A DNA stretch of 64,000 bases from Doryteuthis pealeii (taxonomy: Eukaryota; Mollusca; Cephalopoda; Myopsida; Loliginidae), in assembly GCA_023376005.1 (NCBI GenBank), contig CM042181.1:16286394-16350393 (forward strand), in the 5' to 3' direction. The position numbers and the translations under genes are program-made. The notes beneath the pieces are model-generated. The model searched no databases. It was not told the origin of the DNA and saw only the letters and a program-made list of their open reading frames with translations. Of the stretch, positions 33,703-45,369 are shown piece by piece (the stretch's first letter is position 1; each line of letters starts with the position of its first letter).

Positions 33703-34544
33703 GGTACCACCAAAATACGTCACGTGATTAGTTTATAGAAGGAAGAAACGTATATATTTTTTAACTTTTTTTTTTTTTTTTTTTAAATCTCGCAAAAAAA
33801 TTTTAAAAATAAAAAAGACAATGAACATAAAGTGTTGTTACAAAGAAAAATAGTTAATTCAAAGATCAAATTATCCGATTGGGGGGAAAATTACTCACCG
33901 TTATCTTGAAAAACAGTCTGTTTTTTGTTGTGGTTGGGTTTTTTTTACAACAGATTCACTTTCTTTATTGATATTTCTTAGCAGAATTCTATATTCATGG
34001 TTCTTTTATTCAAAAATATCCCGAATAGAAACTTATAGAAATCTTCTGATAATTATTCAGACTCGTATCTTTATAGAAAAAAGTAAAAATCGTTTGTCAG
34101 TTCGTTTTTTCATATTTCATAAAATAAAATACGGGGTCGGTATGTAGACCTCGTAAAAAAATATTTCTCCTGATATATTTTAGGAAAAACCCTATTTCAA
34201 ACATATTTTCATTAAATTTTTTTTTTTTTAAACCAGTAATGATGGAAATTTTCGTGAAAATCGGACCATTAATTGATTTTTCATAAAATCTTTTTTTTTT
34301 AACCTATAACTTGTTTTTGGCTACGTTAAATTTAAATTAACGGTGCGAAAATGTAAACATTGTTTTCGTTCATAATTTCTAATTTTTACGTAAGCTGAAT
34401 TAAAAAAAAATGATCAGTAGTTTTTTAAATGTTTCTTCTTTTGAATGGTCCCAAAACTTTTCAAGATAATATTAACTTTTACGCAAGTTTCATTGTGTTA
34501 AATATAGGGCGGGAATAAATTTGACACGGCAAATTGGAGGTCCC
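33703..34544 (+). mobile_element. TIR element with TA target duplication, copy 1 (842 bp)
   Basis: TA then GGTACCACCA at 33703-33712; right end TGGAGGTCCC at 34535-34544, then TA. It shares long internal blocks with 35950-37539 (GTTGTTACAAAGAAAAATAG, ATCAAATTATCCGATTGGG, AAACCTATAACTTG-like). TA duplication points to the Tc1/mariner superfamily, but there is no transposase, so this is a non-autonomous copy. Confidence 0.75.
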
Positions 34545-34710
34545 TAAAGACCAATGTATTTTTAATTGAATTAATAATTTCTCAACTGAGATTAATACTT
34601 TTAATAAAATCAAACTCTAAGGAAGACATAATTTAATAGGTTAATTGATTTAGATTTTTTTTTTTTTTTTAATTAAAAGGACAGTATTAATTGTTGTATC
34701 GATTAATGCT

Positions 34711-35392
34711 GGCTAAACTTGCAAATCGTCGTCAAAATTAAAACGGAAAATTACGACTATTTGCAACACATAAAACTAATTTTTGAAATTAAAATTAATT
34801 TTTAAAATCCGATTTCAAAAATGGTGAAAAAAATCCCCCAAAAATCGCACGAACTTTTCTTTTTAAATTAAAAAAAACTCTCTTTTTTATTTTATTTATT
34901 TATTTACTTTTTTATTTTATTTTTTATTTTTTTTTATCTTTCATTTTTTTTTACTTGCCTTTTTTTTAGGTAACTCAGGTTAGTAATTGTTTTATTTCAT
35001 TTATTTAACGAATCTTGAAATATTTTCTAAACGGAAATATATGCAGTTTAAAAAACTGCATATAAATATTTCCGTTTAGAAAATATTTCAAGATTCGTTA
35101 AATAAATGAAATAAAAGAATCACTAACCTGACTTAGCTCCCCACCCAAAAAAAAGAAAGTCAAATAGGAAAAATAAATAAAAGAATAACAAGTAAATAAA
35201 GAGAAAGTTTTTTTTTTTTATTTATTTAAAAATAAAAGTTCGTGAGATTTTAGGGGGGATTTTTTTTACCATTTTTTTGGTTGGGGGTTAGGGGTAAATT
35301 AATTTTGATTTCAAAATTTAGTTTGATGTGTTGAAAATAATCGTTGTCTAAATTTTCCGTTTTAATTTTGACGACGATTTTCAAGTTTAGCC
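34711..35392. repeat. 682-bp palindrome ending GGCTAAACTTGC / AAGTTTAGCC
   Basis: The two halves are near-complements through a centre at about 35048 (TGCAGTTTAAAAAACTGCA). Arms about 330 bp. The same ends flank 39904-40246. No ORF; a large foldback element. Confidence 0.85.
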
Positions 35393-35518
35393 CAATAAAA
35401 GATGTTCTTCAATTGGTGGTACCTATTGTATAAATTTAAAGTTTTTACGTTTAATTTTTCAAAATGAATTAACATATTAAGTTATATTTTCCTTAGAGTT
35501 TAATTTTTATTAAAAGAA

Positions 35519-37743
35519 CTAGCAAATATATGCACCCTCCGGGTGCAAGTATTTAAGTTTTAATGTAATAAAATATTGTATTAAATTAGAAAGGCTAATG
35601 AAACTAAATAAGAATACAGATAAAAATATTTGAAACAGAGGGAGTATAATAAAAAATGGAACAACTGAAACTTACTCTTCCATCACTCTCGTCTTTTATT
35701 ATTTTTTTCAAATTTAAGTATTTAGTTATAAGAGGAAGTAAAGAATAAAATGACAGTTATTTTATCTTGTTAATGGATTTCATTTAAGATTCATTGAAGA
35801 GACTTTTGCTTATATTCATTAAAATAAAACCAAACAATTAGAAATCAATAATACTAAGCACATATTTATTAAATTCGATTTTTTAATATTAATATGCAAA
35901 TTAGCCTTCCCGTTTACACTGTAAACCGCTATTTTGTTGTATATATATAGGTACCACCAGACCGTTTAGGTCATCTTGAATAAAACGGAAATAGATATTT
36001 CCGAACTTTGTTTATCAAAAATCTCGTTAAAAAAAGATCGTACAGGGTTGTTACAAAGAAAAATAGTTAATTCAAAGATCAAATTATCCGATTGGGAAAA
36101 ATTACATCGTTATCTTAAAAAATAAACAAACCTATCCATATTACGTGCGAAAGGGTAATTTTCAGGCCGCGATTTAGAGAGAAAGAAATACATATTATTA
36201 CCCTCTTACAGTTATGCATCTAAGTACGGATGGGTGTAACGGACAAACTTTTTTAGCCAAATCTTTTCTATTAAAATGAATAAAATCTTTAAAAACTTTA
36301 ATATTACAATTTAAAATGAATAAAATCTTTAAAAACTTTAATATTACAATTTACTATGAATAAAAACTTGAAAAACTTTAATCTTAAAATTTCGCAGTGA
36401 AATTGACGTTAAAAAATGTCTTCGGTTTTAGTATTAATTCTTAAAATCGAAAATAAAATGAAAATTTGAATATTTTTTCTAAGAGAAAAACTTATAAAAC
36501 AATCATTCAATATATTATTTTTATTCTAATTGGTCGTAAAAGTTAAATAGAATATTTTTTTACGCTCAGAAAAACAAACTTTAGTTACCGAGAAGCGTCT
36601 CGTCATATGTCAGTTTTGCTCTTCCGTACATTCTAAGAATCACACATTACTATTCAACAATAAAAAATACAAATTCTTTTAAAAATATTAATCGAGCACG
36701 GATCGGACCAACTTTTAGTTCACCTGAATTCTAAAATTCATATTTTTAAATATCCGTGAAAATTTTGATTTTTTTCCACAGGAAAAAAAAAAAATTAATT
36801 TATTTCACGCAGAAAATAAAAATATTTAATCACACAAAAGATTGAAAATCTCGTAAAAATTAATTTCTTAAAAGAAAAAATTTTTTTTTGACAATTTAAT
36901 AGAATATAGTACATACCAATTACATAAGAAAAAAAAAGTTTTAAAATATTAATATTATGACATTTTTTTTGCACTTTTTATTTCCGATTTCATTATTTTT
37001 TCCTAAAAAAACTATAATTCGGTACGTTATACAATTTCATTGATATAGTTATTCAGACTCTTATCTTTATAGAAAAAAAGTACCAAATTTTTTTCCACAT
37101 CATTTTTTTTTTATCTCATAAAATAAAATAGGGGGGGGGTGATAGACATCGTAAAAAAATATTTCCCCTAATATATTTTAGAAAAAAACTATTTCAGATG
37201 TATTTACATCCAATGGTAAACATTTATGGAAATTTTCGTGAAAATCGGACCATTAATTGATTTTTCATAGAATTTTTAAAAAATCCTCTTATCGTAACTT
37301 GTTTTTAGCTACGTTAAATTTCAGTTGATTTAACAGTGCAAAAATGAAAACATTGTTTTTCAATCATAATTTTAATTATTTTCGTATGCTGATAAAAAAT
37401 TTAAAAAATGATCAGGAGTTTATTTAATGTTTTTTCTTTCGAATGGAAAAAACTTTTCAAGAAAATATTAATTTTTCTGCAAGTTTCATTGTGTTAAATG
37501 TAGGAGGGATAAATTGCACAGGGTCAAATTGGTGGTACCTAATATATAAATATAATTGCATGTTGTCAGTATGTAGACATAGTTAACAGTATTATTAATG
37601 TAAGACAGTTTTATTAATAATTGAGATTAAATAAAAATAAAATCATGGAGAATGTGATGTCAATAACTAAGAGAATTGTGACTTGAGTAGGAATATAGTT
37701 TCGGTTACAGACAGAAAAACACACAATCTCCATTATAATAAGA
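35519..37743 (-). mobile_element. Non-autonomous Helitron, copy 2, split by a nested element
   Basis: Same ends as copy 1: CTAG and the GCACCCTCCGGGTGC hairpin at the low end, TATAATAAGA at 37734-37743. Removing the nested insertion leaves about 635 bp, matching copies 1 and 3. Confidence 0.9.
35950..37539 (+). mobile_element. TIR element with TA target duplication, copy 2 (1590 bp), nested in the Helitron
   Basis: GGTACCACCA at 35950-35959 and TGGTGGTACC at 37530-37539 are perfect 10-bp inverted repeats, flanked by TA on both sides. It interrupts the Helitron body exactly, so it is the younger insertion. About 750 bp longer than copy 1. It contains a 40-bp triplication (ATGAATAAAATCTTTAAAAA) at 36270-36390. 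No transposase. Confidence 0.88.
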
Positions 37744-39735
37744 TTAATCCCGATTGAATAGGGACGTCCAAAACAAGTGCCCGATTTTTTTTTTACCTTA
37801 AATTTTAAAACGATGTTAGAATATTTAAATAGATTATTTCATGAAAAAAACATAGCTTTAATCGATAAATAAAGGCATAAAATTAATCACAATTTAATTA
37901 AAATGCATAATTTTTTCATTTAAACCAGTTATAAAAGTTTAAATAAATTTACGCTCCTGAATTCACAGACTACCATGAATAAAAAGTTACAAATACTTGT
38001 ACGTACCATGGAGCTCGTTTTTGTTTGCTATAATTATAAAAGGAAGGAATCAAACATTTTTTAAAGTTTTTTTTTATATCGAATAATATATATTAATTAA
38101 GGTATTTAGTAAGTATCATAAATATTAACTATAGTAAGTAGGCATGTGCAAACCAGTCGGCATTTTGAAAGTTTGTTTACTTGTAAAAAATATCTTAAAA
38201 CGTCAATAAAAATTGGAAAATTAACTTTTTACTGTTTTCTTTTACGTTTAATATAAAGAACAATTCCAAGTTTATGGGTTATAAAAAAGAAAAAACAAAT
38301 TTCTCTCACATAAAACCTAATTTTTTGCATTTTAAAGTAAATCGGCTCAAGTCCGCGCAAGAACGCGCAAGAACGCGCATTTGTTGACATATTATCCGAT
38401 CTTGACGTGTGCACTTTTTCTTCATATGGATGGGCAGACGAATAAAAAAATTTTCTGAAGCAAAAAACAAATTACTAATTTAGCATTTCCTTGATGCCTC
38501 ACAATTTAACTCTTAATATTATTGAGTCTACTTCTTCGGCGAAACTTTTTTTTTTTGGTAAAATACAATACACAAAATAAAGAAACAAAAAAATAAAATA
38601 AAAAGTTTATTTACCTTCAGAATTTTGACTGAACAGTAATATCTGCGTTCTGTATATACACGGGAGAATTATTTGTTTTCAAATAAAATAATAAATTTCT
38701 TCAAACACTGTTTGGTTTCTCTTTCACGTCACAGAGTATAAATGTGTACGCGTCGGGTATTTTGACTTGTTTACCCATAACACACCAGTGAAAATGACAA
38801 ATACGTTTTTTTTCCATTACAGGCTTCCGTAATCATTCTCACAACAACTTTTAATTCAAACATTATTTTCAAAAATTCATAAAAATAAGAATAGACATAT
38901 GTTATGTCATTATTTTTTAGCGAGATATGTTTTATACAATATTTTCTTTGAATTAATGAATACGATTTTGTTATGCATTAAACAAAAGTATTTATTTTAC
39001 ATTTTATAAAATTTTGAAAATCTCTGAAAATCTCTGAAAAATAAAATAAAAATGTACACAATACGAACTTTTAATATAAAATTCTTTTGAAAATAATCTA
39101 ACAATTAAAAAAAAAAAAAAAAAAAAAGATACATATTTTTTCTTATTTACGAGATTTTAAGTTTCAATGTTTAAGATGCCCTATTTCCAAAACCGATTTA
39201 TTAGCGAATTATTTTTTTATATATGTTATGTCATTATATTGTCTTTATAAAAATGTAAAATTTATTTATATGCAAAAAAAAAAAAAAAAGATATTTGTTG
39301 GGGGGATCAATACGCGAAACAAAAACTAACGAAAAAAATTATTAGTCTTTTCAATTTAGTAAAAATTTATTTACAATAAAGTTCATCTTTTATTACTTCA
39401 TAAACAGAAAGTTTTATTAGAATCGGATCGTTAGTTTATTTTATATGATTTTTAGAAGAATTTCCTGTGATCACCCTTTTATATAGTAGGCGAGAATTTG
39501 CACATGGCTAATAGTAAGTAATTCTTTTTTCATTCAGAAGAAAAACACGTCTACTCACCTTTAAAAGCTTTGCTTTATTTAACCAATTGTTGTTTTCTAG
39601 GAAAACGTAGTACATCGTATTTAAACAATTGTTGTTTTCTAGGAAAATGTCGTACATCGTTTTCCAAGAAATTCAAGCAGTAGTAGTATTGAGGGTGGGT
39701 TGCAAATCAATATATCAAGAGCGGTTACAAATTAT
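37744..39735. other. AT-rich, no recognisable gene
   Basis: Long A and T runs and short direct repeats (GTTGTTTTCTAGGAAAA twice at 39589 and 39630; AAAATCTCTGAA twice at 39016). A 61-codon minus ORF at 38229-38414 lacks support. Confidence 0.6.
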
Positions 39736-39739
39736 TATT

Positions 39740-39845
39740 ATTATTTGAATAGAAAAAACTTTTCAAGAAAATATTAATTTTTCTGCAAGTTTCATTGTGT
39801 TAAATGTAGGGGGGGTAAATTGCACAGGGTCAAATTGGTGGTACC
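39740..39845 (+). mobile_element. Right end fragment of the GGTACCACCA-TIR element family
   Basis: ATTAATTTTTCTGCAAGTTT through CAAATTGGTGGTACC and TA, near-identical to 37450-37541. The left end was not found. Confidence 0.75.
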
Positions 39846-39903
39846 TATAAATTATCTATATATCTTTATTTTTTTAATTCTATTCTCTTTTTTATTTATT
39901 TAT

Positions 39904-40246
39904 GGCTAAACTTGCAAATCGGGCGGAAAATTAGAGTGACCCAGAAAAAACAGAACCCACAAATTTTGTAATAGAACTGTTAATTTTAACTAGGGGTTAG
40001 GGTTAGGGTTTAGGGTAAGGGTTAGTTTAATAGGAAAACAAATAAATAATTTTGGTTCTGTTTTTTCTGGGTCACCTCTTTACAGGGTAACCCAGAAAAA
40101 AATAGAACCCACAAATTTTGTAATAAAACTTAATTTTAACTAGGGGGGTGAGGGTAAGGGTTTAGGGTTTTTATGGGAAAATAAATAATTTGGGTTCTGT
40201 TTTTTCTGAGTCACCTTAATTTTCCGACCTATTCGCAAGTTTAGCC
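39904..40246. repeat. Foldback element with the same ends as 34711-35392, carrying two nested MITEs
   Basis: GGCTAAACTTGCAAATCG at the left and ATTCGCAAGTTTAGCC at the right; the flanks are TTAT-like. The centre is replaced by two MITEs at 39936-40077 and 40086-40215. Confidence 0.75.
39936..40215. mobile_element. Two tandem foldback MITEs with GGTTAGGG core
   Basis: Each has GTGACCCAGAAAAAACAGAA-type ends (39937 and inverted ending near 40076; 40086 and inverted ending 40215) and a core with GGGGTTAGGGTTAGGG or a shorter variant, followed by TTTAATAGGAAAACAAATAA. About 140 and 130 bp. Confidence 0.8.
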
Positions 40247-40254
<8 letters not shown>

Positions 40255-40326
<72 letters not shown>

Positions 40327-40355
40327 ATTATGTATATTTTTATTCTATTTTATTA

Positions 40356-40395
<40 letters not shown>

Positions 40396-40744
40396 TATTA
40401 TTATCATTATTAAATTATGTATATTTTTATTCTATGTTATTCATTATTTATTATTATTATTATCATTAAATTATGTATATTTTTATTCTATTTTATTCAT
40501 TTATTTATTATTATTATTATTATCATTAAATTATGTATATTTTTATTCTATTTTATTCATTTATTATTATTATTATTATTATTATTAAATTATGTATTTT
40601 TTATTCTATGTTATTCATTTATTTATTATTATTATTATTATTAAATTATGTATATTTTTATTCTATTATTATTTATTATTATTATTATTTTATTATTATT
40701 ATTATTATTATCATTAAATTATGTATATTTTATTTATTTATTCA

Positions 40745-40797
<53 letters not shown>

Positions 40798-40828
40798 CAT
40801 TAAATTATGTATATTTTTTATTCTATTT

Positions 40829-40862
<34 letters not shown>

Positions 40863-41037
40863 AATTATGTATATTTTTTATTCATTTATTATTATTATTA
40901 TTATTATTATCATTATTATTATTATTATTAAATTATGTATATCTTTTATTCTATTTTATTCATTTATTTTATTATTATTATTATTATCATTATTATTATT
41001 ATTATCAAATTATGTATTTTTTATTCTATTTTTTTAA

Positions 41038-41110
<73 letters not shown>
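40255..41110. repeat. (ATT)n microsatellite with interspersed AAATTATGTATATTTTTATTC units
   Basis: Runs of ATT of variable length alternate with about nine copies of AAATTATGTATATTTTTATT. Read-through ORFs of poly-Ile, poly-Tyr or poly-Leu are artefacts. Confidence 0.97.
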
Positions 41111-41231
41111 AAAGTAGTAGTAGTGATGATGATGATGATCTATCTGTTTTGTGAATGAAAAATGAAAGAAAATAAACATTATTATTATATTTTCGTAGAA
41201 AATAAATTTCATAGTTTGTTTTCGACGAACG

Positions 41232-41235
<4 letters not shown>

Positions 41236-41304
<69 letters not shown>
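41236..41304. repeat. (CT)n microsatellite
   Basis: About 35 uninterrupted CT dinucleotides. Confidence 0.98.
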
Positions 41305-41305
<1 letters not shown>

Positions 41306-41339
41306 AAAAAAAAAACGTTACGGGATGTATGTGAGATTC

Positions 41340-42046
41340 CAATTGATTTAACAGTGGGTCATTCCATGTCAATTCACCGGGGTGTTACACCCACCGACAC
41401 CGAATTACTTGAAATTTGGCACAAATGTTCCCCTTCATGAGTTAGGAAAGTGTGCCAAATTATTTTGTCTTAAACCTTACAGTTCCGATTTTAGAGGGGG
41501 GGATATAATTTTGCTATTTTGCCTCAAAATTAAGGTTGTGCGGTGTCGCAAAATCTCAGTGTTTTTTTTTAATTTTTAAAAAATACTTTCATACATTCAA
41601 TATTTCTGAAATTTGGTATGTAAGGCAAATAAGGACTGTAGAATCTAAATATCCAACTATTTTAACCCTATACCTCACAGAAAATTTTATTTTGCCCACC
41701 CAAATGCATGACTCCAAAATCAACAACTTTTCACCTATGTAGCTTACGGTCAGTCTATCGAAAATGGGTCCTCTTCAATTTTCATAATATTTTTTTCTTA
41801 ACATCTACTATGTCTGCCTAAGTTCACCAAAGAATTTCGTGAGGGGGTCAAGTCTACTTTAGAAGATATGAACCTGCCAAGTTCAGAGTTTTTTTCCTAT
41901 GTACGTGCAGGATTTCAGTGAAAGATTATAATTAAAGACAATCATCCTAATGCTCCATGAACTCTGAAAATGTTGATATTGTGCTCAGTGACTTCTTAAA
42001 CTATTCAATAATATTATTCTTATCAATTAAAAAAAAAAATGAAATA
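41340..42046. other. Unclassified, possible MITE starting CAGTGGGTCATTCCATGTC
   Basis: GGGTCATTCCATGTCAA-type starts occur at the ends of some invertebrate DNA elements, but no inverted partner was found here. Short ORFs only. Confidence 0.3.
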
Positions 42047-42180
42047 CGAGGGTGAGTCAAAAAGTAATGCCATTTTGTTTAGTACAGGTATAATTACCGA
42101 CACAGGAACATGTATCATGAATTAAAATGAAGTTGGTCCTCTGTGGATCACCTCCCTACTTTCCCACAGTCACTGTTTTT
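42047..42180 (+). mobile_element. Mariner-type element, left end
   Basis: TA then CGAGGGTGAGTCAAAAAGTA and ATGCCATTTTGTTTAG. The complement of this end closes the element at 63336-63611. The following bases (GGTATAATTACCGACACAGG) also match that copy inverted. Only the end is present. Confidence 0.7.
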
Positions 42181-42308
42181 TTTTTTTTTTTTTTTTCAAT
42201 AGTGACAATAATAATAATAAAACTAATAATAATAACAACAACAATAATAAACACAACCTATATAAATGGTAAATGGAATAGCCCATTGTTGTACGGTTTC
42301 AAAATACC

Positions 42309-42510
42309 TTGAAGATGGCCCATGATAGGGCAGAAAGTACTCAGTCTATGACATATGGCAAATACATCAGCCAATTTTCGACAGATATTACAAAAATAAT
42401 CCAGCAATACGAAAAAACAAAGGACAAAACTTGCAAACAGAAAATGGCTGCATTATTTAACAATATATGCCTACAAGAAAAAATGCTGCCTAAATACATA
42501 CATACATACA
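42309..42510 (+). mobile_element. Possible Penelope-like N-terminal ORF fragment
   Basis: The ORF contains ITKIIQQYEKTKDKTCKQK and LFNNICLQEKMLPKY. A similar string, IKNKIIKQEMCLLFNST with CINEKMLPK, is encoded at 48160-48270. A region of this form (basic coiled segment, then F..xC....LLP) precedes the reverse transcriptase in Penelope-like elements. It ends in a CATA microsatellite. The assignment is by resemblance only. Confidence 0.35.
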
Positions 42511-42999
42511 TACATATATATATATATTAAATATTTATAAATATTTATTCTGTTTTAAATGACTTCTTCCTTGTCCCCCCCCCGTATCGGCAGTCTCCAG
42601 GCAAACGAAAAAAAAGTAGATAAATAAAAAACATGCTAAGTCACTATGAAAGTCAACAAGTAAAGAAGTGGACAAGCACGAATAAGTTTGGTTTCAGATA
42701 AGTAACTGTTTTAATATTTCTTTCTTTATAGAAAAGGCTGATATATCGAATTTTATGTCTAGCATTTTGCATGTTATCTTTGACTCTAACACAATTTACT
42801 CACAGTTTAACTCCAGTGTCACTGAAGATATTAACTCCTGTTTATATCTTTATACCCTATTGTTTACTGCTAATAGTCCGAACTCCAGCGTCTTTGAAAA
42901 ACATTAATTTGAATTTGCTTACCGAGTTTGATTCTCGATAATCTAAAATGGTACCTGTGGACTTATACTAAGTTAAAACTTTGCTTTTTGGGGATTTTT
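42511..42999. other. No recognisable gene
   Basis: AT-rich; CGTATCGGCAGTCTCCAGGC at 42584 resembles CTGCGGCAGTCTTCAGGC at 63701. Nothing else supported. Confidence 0.5.
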
Positions 43000-43790
43000 T
43001 TCTCGGTGTGGTGGTCCCGTAGATCTCATCAGATCATCCACCTGCGTTCGCCAAAGTCTCCCAGTCATCTTGCCTCGGCTTGTCACTGATACTTGACTTT
43101 GGGGAAGGAGGGCATGCGGTGCGTGTCGCACAAGCGCGCAACATGTAAAACAAAAAACATGTGCAGATATTTCTACAAGTCCCAGAGTGATGGAGGAATG
43201 GTGAGGTGTGCAGGCCTGGCGGGATGGAAGCATGCAGATTTGAATCTACATACGGCGTGATTCGTGACCTACTTAACGTCACCGCCTTGCTGGTTGAACA
43301 GCAACGTGCCTCGGCGAGGTTGTAGGTGAATGAACAGCCCCTTGGTTAACACTGTTCACCCAGCCATTTGGGAAGTGTCTAGAAAAGGTGACCTAAACAA
43401 ATGCCGGTGCACCTATCAAGCTGGCCAGAAACCAACGTTTCGACGGTTGTCCACATTAGCAGAGCGAAAACTAGAAAATACTACAACACAAAACAAGGCT
43501 AAGAATAGCCACCTGGAATGTCTTGACACCTCCCGATCTTGAGAGATTGGGAAACCTCAAACTACGTACTGGCATCGTGACAGGGAAGTATCTCGATAAG
43601 GGGCAGACACCGATGTTCTTGCGGAAATCAGCTTCAGTTATAAGGACCAATTGACAGAAGGGGTGGGCTGGATACACATCCTCATAGAAAGACAGGCCGA
43701 TGATAGCTGTAAGAAGTTTGAGGTAAGGTGACTCGAGCCCTCCATTCTGAAGCGACACATGACAGACGCCATGGAAACATTTCCTACATT
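43000..43790 (+). mobile_element. LINE 5' end with start of the APE endonuclease domain (frameshifted)
   Basis: About 490 bp of 5' sequence shared with 16110-16545 leads into codons for LRIATWNVLTPPDLERLGNL near 43497, the usual first strand of the APE-type endonuclease of non-LTR retrotransposons. A later frame at about 43605-43720 reads ADTDVLAEISFSYKDQLTEG and GWIHI, which matches the ALSE..R..GQ..E..GY block in degraded form (the catalytic Glu equivalent is present). The element is truncated and out of frame. The minus-strand 95-codon ORF over the same bases is a shadow. Confidence 0.65.
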
Positions 43791-43950
43791 GAAGTCTGAC
43801 CTGTGTGGCAGCGCCTGTATGTCGAGGATTTCATATGTGTGACAGGGTACATAAAAACAAGCTGGATCCGTGGGCCATCTGCGTGCTCACAACTGCTCAC
43901 ATCTGGACTACTTGTAGAAATGGCCTTATTCTGTCAAGAAGCGGCAATCA

Positions 43951-43986
<36 letters not shown>

Positions 43987-44335
43987 TCAGATTTTAGCCC
44001 TGAAGAGCTTTATGCGAAACTAACAGTAGGTTCGTCTGACTCAGTAGATATCCTTATTACTTGGCTCTACTTAGGTATCGAGCACTTTTTACAAATTAGC
44101 TTCTCCAAGCGGTTATATGAATATATATATATCTTATATACATATATATGCATATAAATTGTTTTTTCTTTTGGCCAAATACTATACCAATAGATTATTT
44201 TTTGTTGGTACGAATATCTTGGTCTTTTCTTTTTTTCAAAAATTTTTTTCTTCCTGGTTGATGTTTGGTAGTATATTTTTACAATCAAACTCTCTGCCGG
44301 GTTTTTTCTCTCCGCAAGGATCTACCAACACGCTT

Positions 44336-44393
<58 letters not shown>

Positions 44394-44439
44394 CAGAATC
44401 AAGTAACAATATATGTATACAGATTTTTTTCAACCCTTG
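43791..44439. other. TA microsatellites and unclassified sequence
   Basis: TA runs at 43953-43981 and 44338-44391. ORFs crossing them are artefacts. Confidence 0.7.
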
Positions 44440-45018
44440 TGTTACATAATAATTGGATCCCTAATACATTTTTAAGGTAGTGTAGAAATCATTATGGCGA
44501 TCAGTATAGCTGATGGCCTTGAGAGTGAGTGACAGCGTTTGACCTCACTCTGACCTTGCGTTCTGTGGATGATCGTGAGAACCAGAAGGCAATAGAAGGC
44601 CCTCTTCCGGTTTAAGGATACTAAGTAAGTAAGAGTCAGTTAGAACTTAGAAGCCGAGCTAGCAACATGTAAGCCTCATCTGCGCAGATTGTCTGGGTGG
44701 GGATTTGGAATAAAGTAACATCTACCTAAATCGAAGTGTTTATTACTAAGAACTAACAATGACACAAGGCTTCTGATAAGGAATGATCCCCAACAGAAAC
44801 CAGACCCGGAATCCTCAATAGAAGACAAGACGAGACCTTAGAAGATATACCAGACCAAGATAGATGATAGACGATCAGAAGCAAAGCCGGCCAGAAGAAT
44901 AGACGACCAGAGTAAGACGTAAGAAAGGTATATAACGTTATATAGATTTAGTACGGTGAAAAGACCAGTATATAACAGCATACCTATTTAGTGCCGGTAA
45001 AGAAGGCGCTATGCAACA
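44440..45018 (-). mobile_element. Solo LTR, family L, minus strand (579 bp)
   Basis: TGTTACATA at 44440 and TATGCAACA ending at 45018 are the two ends, with CTTG on both sides (44436-44439, 45019-45022). Long identity blocks with 15576-16095 and 51470-51997. No internal retrotransposon region. Confidence 0.88.
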
Positions 45019-45201
45019 CTTGATTGACATTGTAACCTAGGCAATTTTATCTTTTGAAAAAAAAATGTGATAATAATGACACTCTCCGTTCCTCCCGAAA
45101 AAGCGCAGATAAGAAAAATGATCTAGATACACCTATGTTGCCGGCCTCTCAAAACGAGCAGTTTATACTATACAACTTTCATGGTTATTTCCTATAACTC
45201 C

Positions 45202-45369
45202 AACATAAACAAAGGGGAACTACTCTTGACTGATAAATTATTTATTTTTTGATCTACTAGGAAAAAAGAAGACGGGGTTAGGGTTAGGGTTAGGGTTTAG
45301 GGTTAGTTTAATGGGAAAATAAATAAATAATTTATAATTCATCAAGAGTGGTTTCCCTTTGTTTATGTT
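45202..45369. mobile_element. Foldback MITE with GGTTAGGG core and different ends
   Basis: AACATAAACAAAGGGGAACT at the left is matched by GGTTTCCCTTTGTTTATGTT at the right. The core GGGGTTAGGGTTAGGG, then TTTAATGGGAAAATAAATAA, is the same as in the 39936-40215 MITEs although the ends are unrelated. 168 bp. Confidence 0.8.

Noticed and set aside
33703..35423. A single TIR element from GGTACCACCA (33703) to TGGTGGTACC (35414-35423)
   Set aside because: The nearer degenerate end at 34535-34544 with TA matches the internal layout of the nested copy, and a separate palindrome (34711-35392) lies between, so the 35423 end is probably an unrelated fragment.
40417..41158. Long poly-Ile/Tyr/Leu ORFs
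   Set aside because: They are read-through of an (ATT)n microsatellite in each frame.
45276..45306. Interstitial telomere or chromosome fusion point (GGGTTAGGGTTAGGG)
   Set aside because: Only a few units, and the runs sit at the centre of short foldback MITEs in all cases seen.
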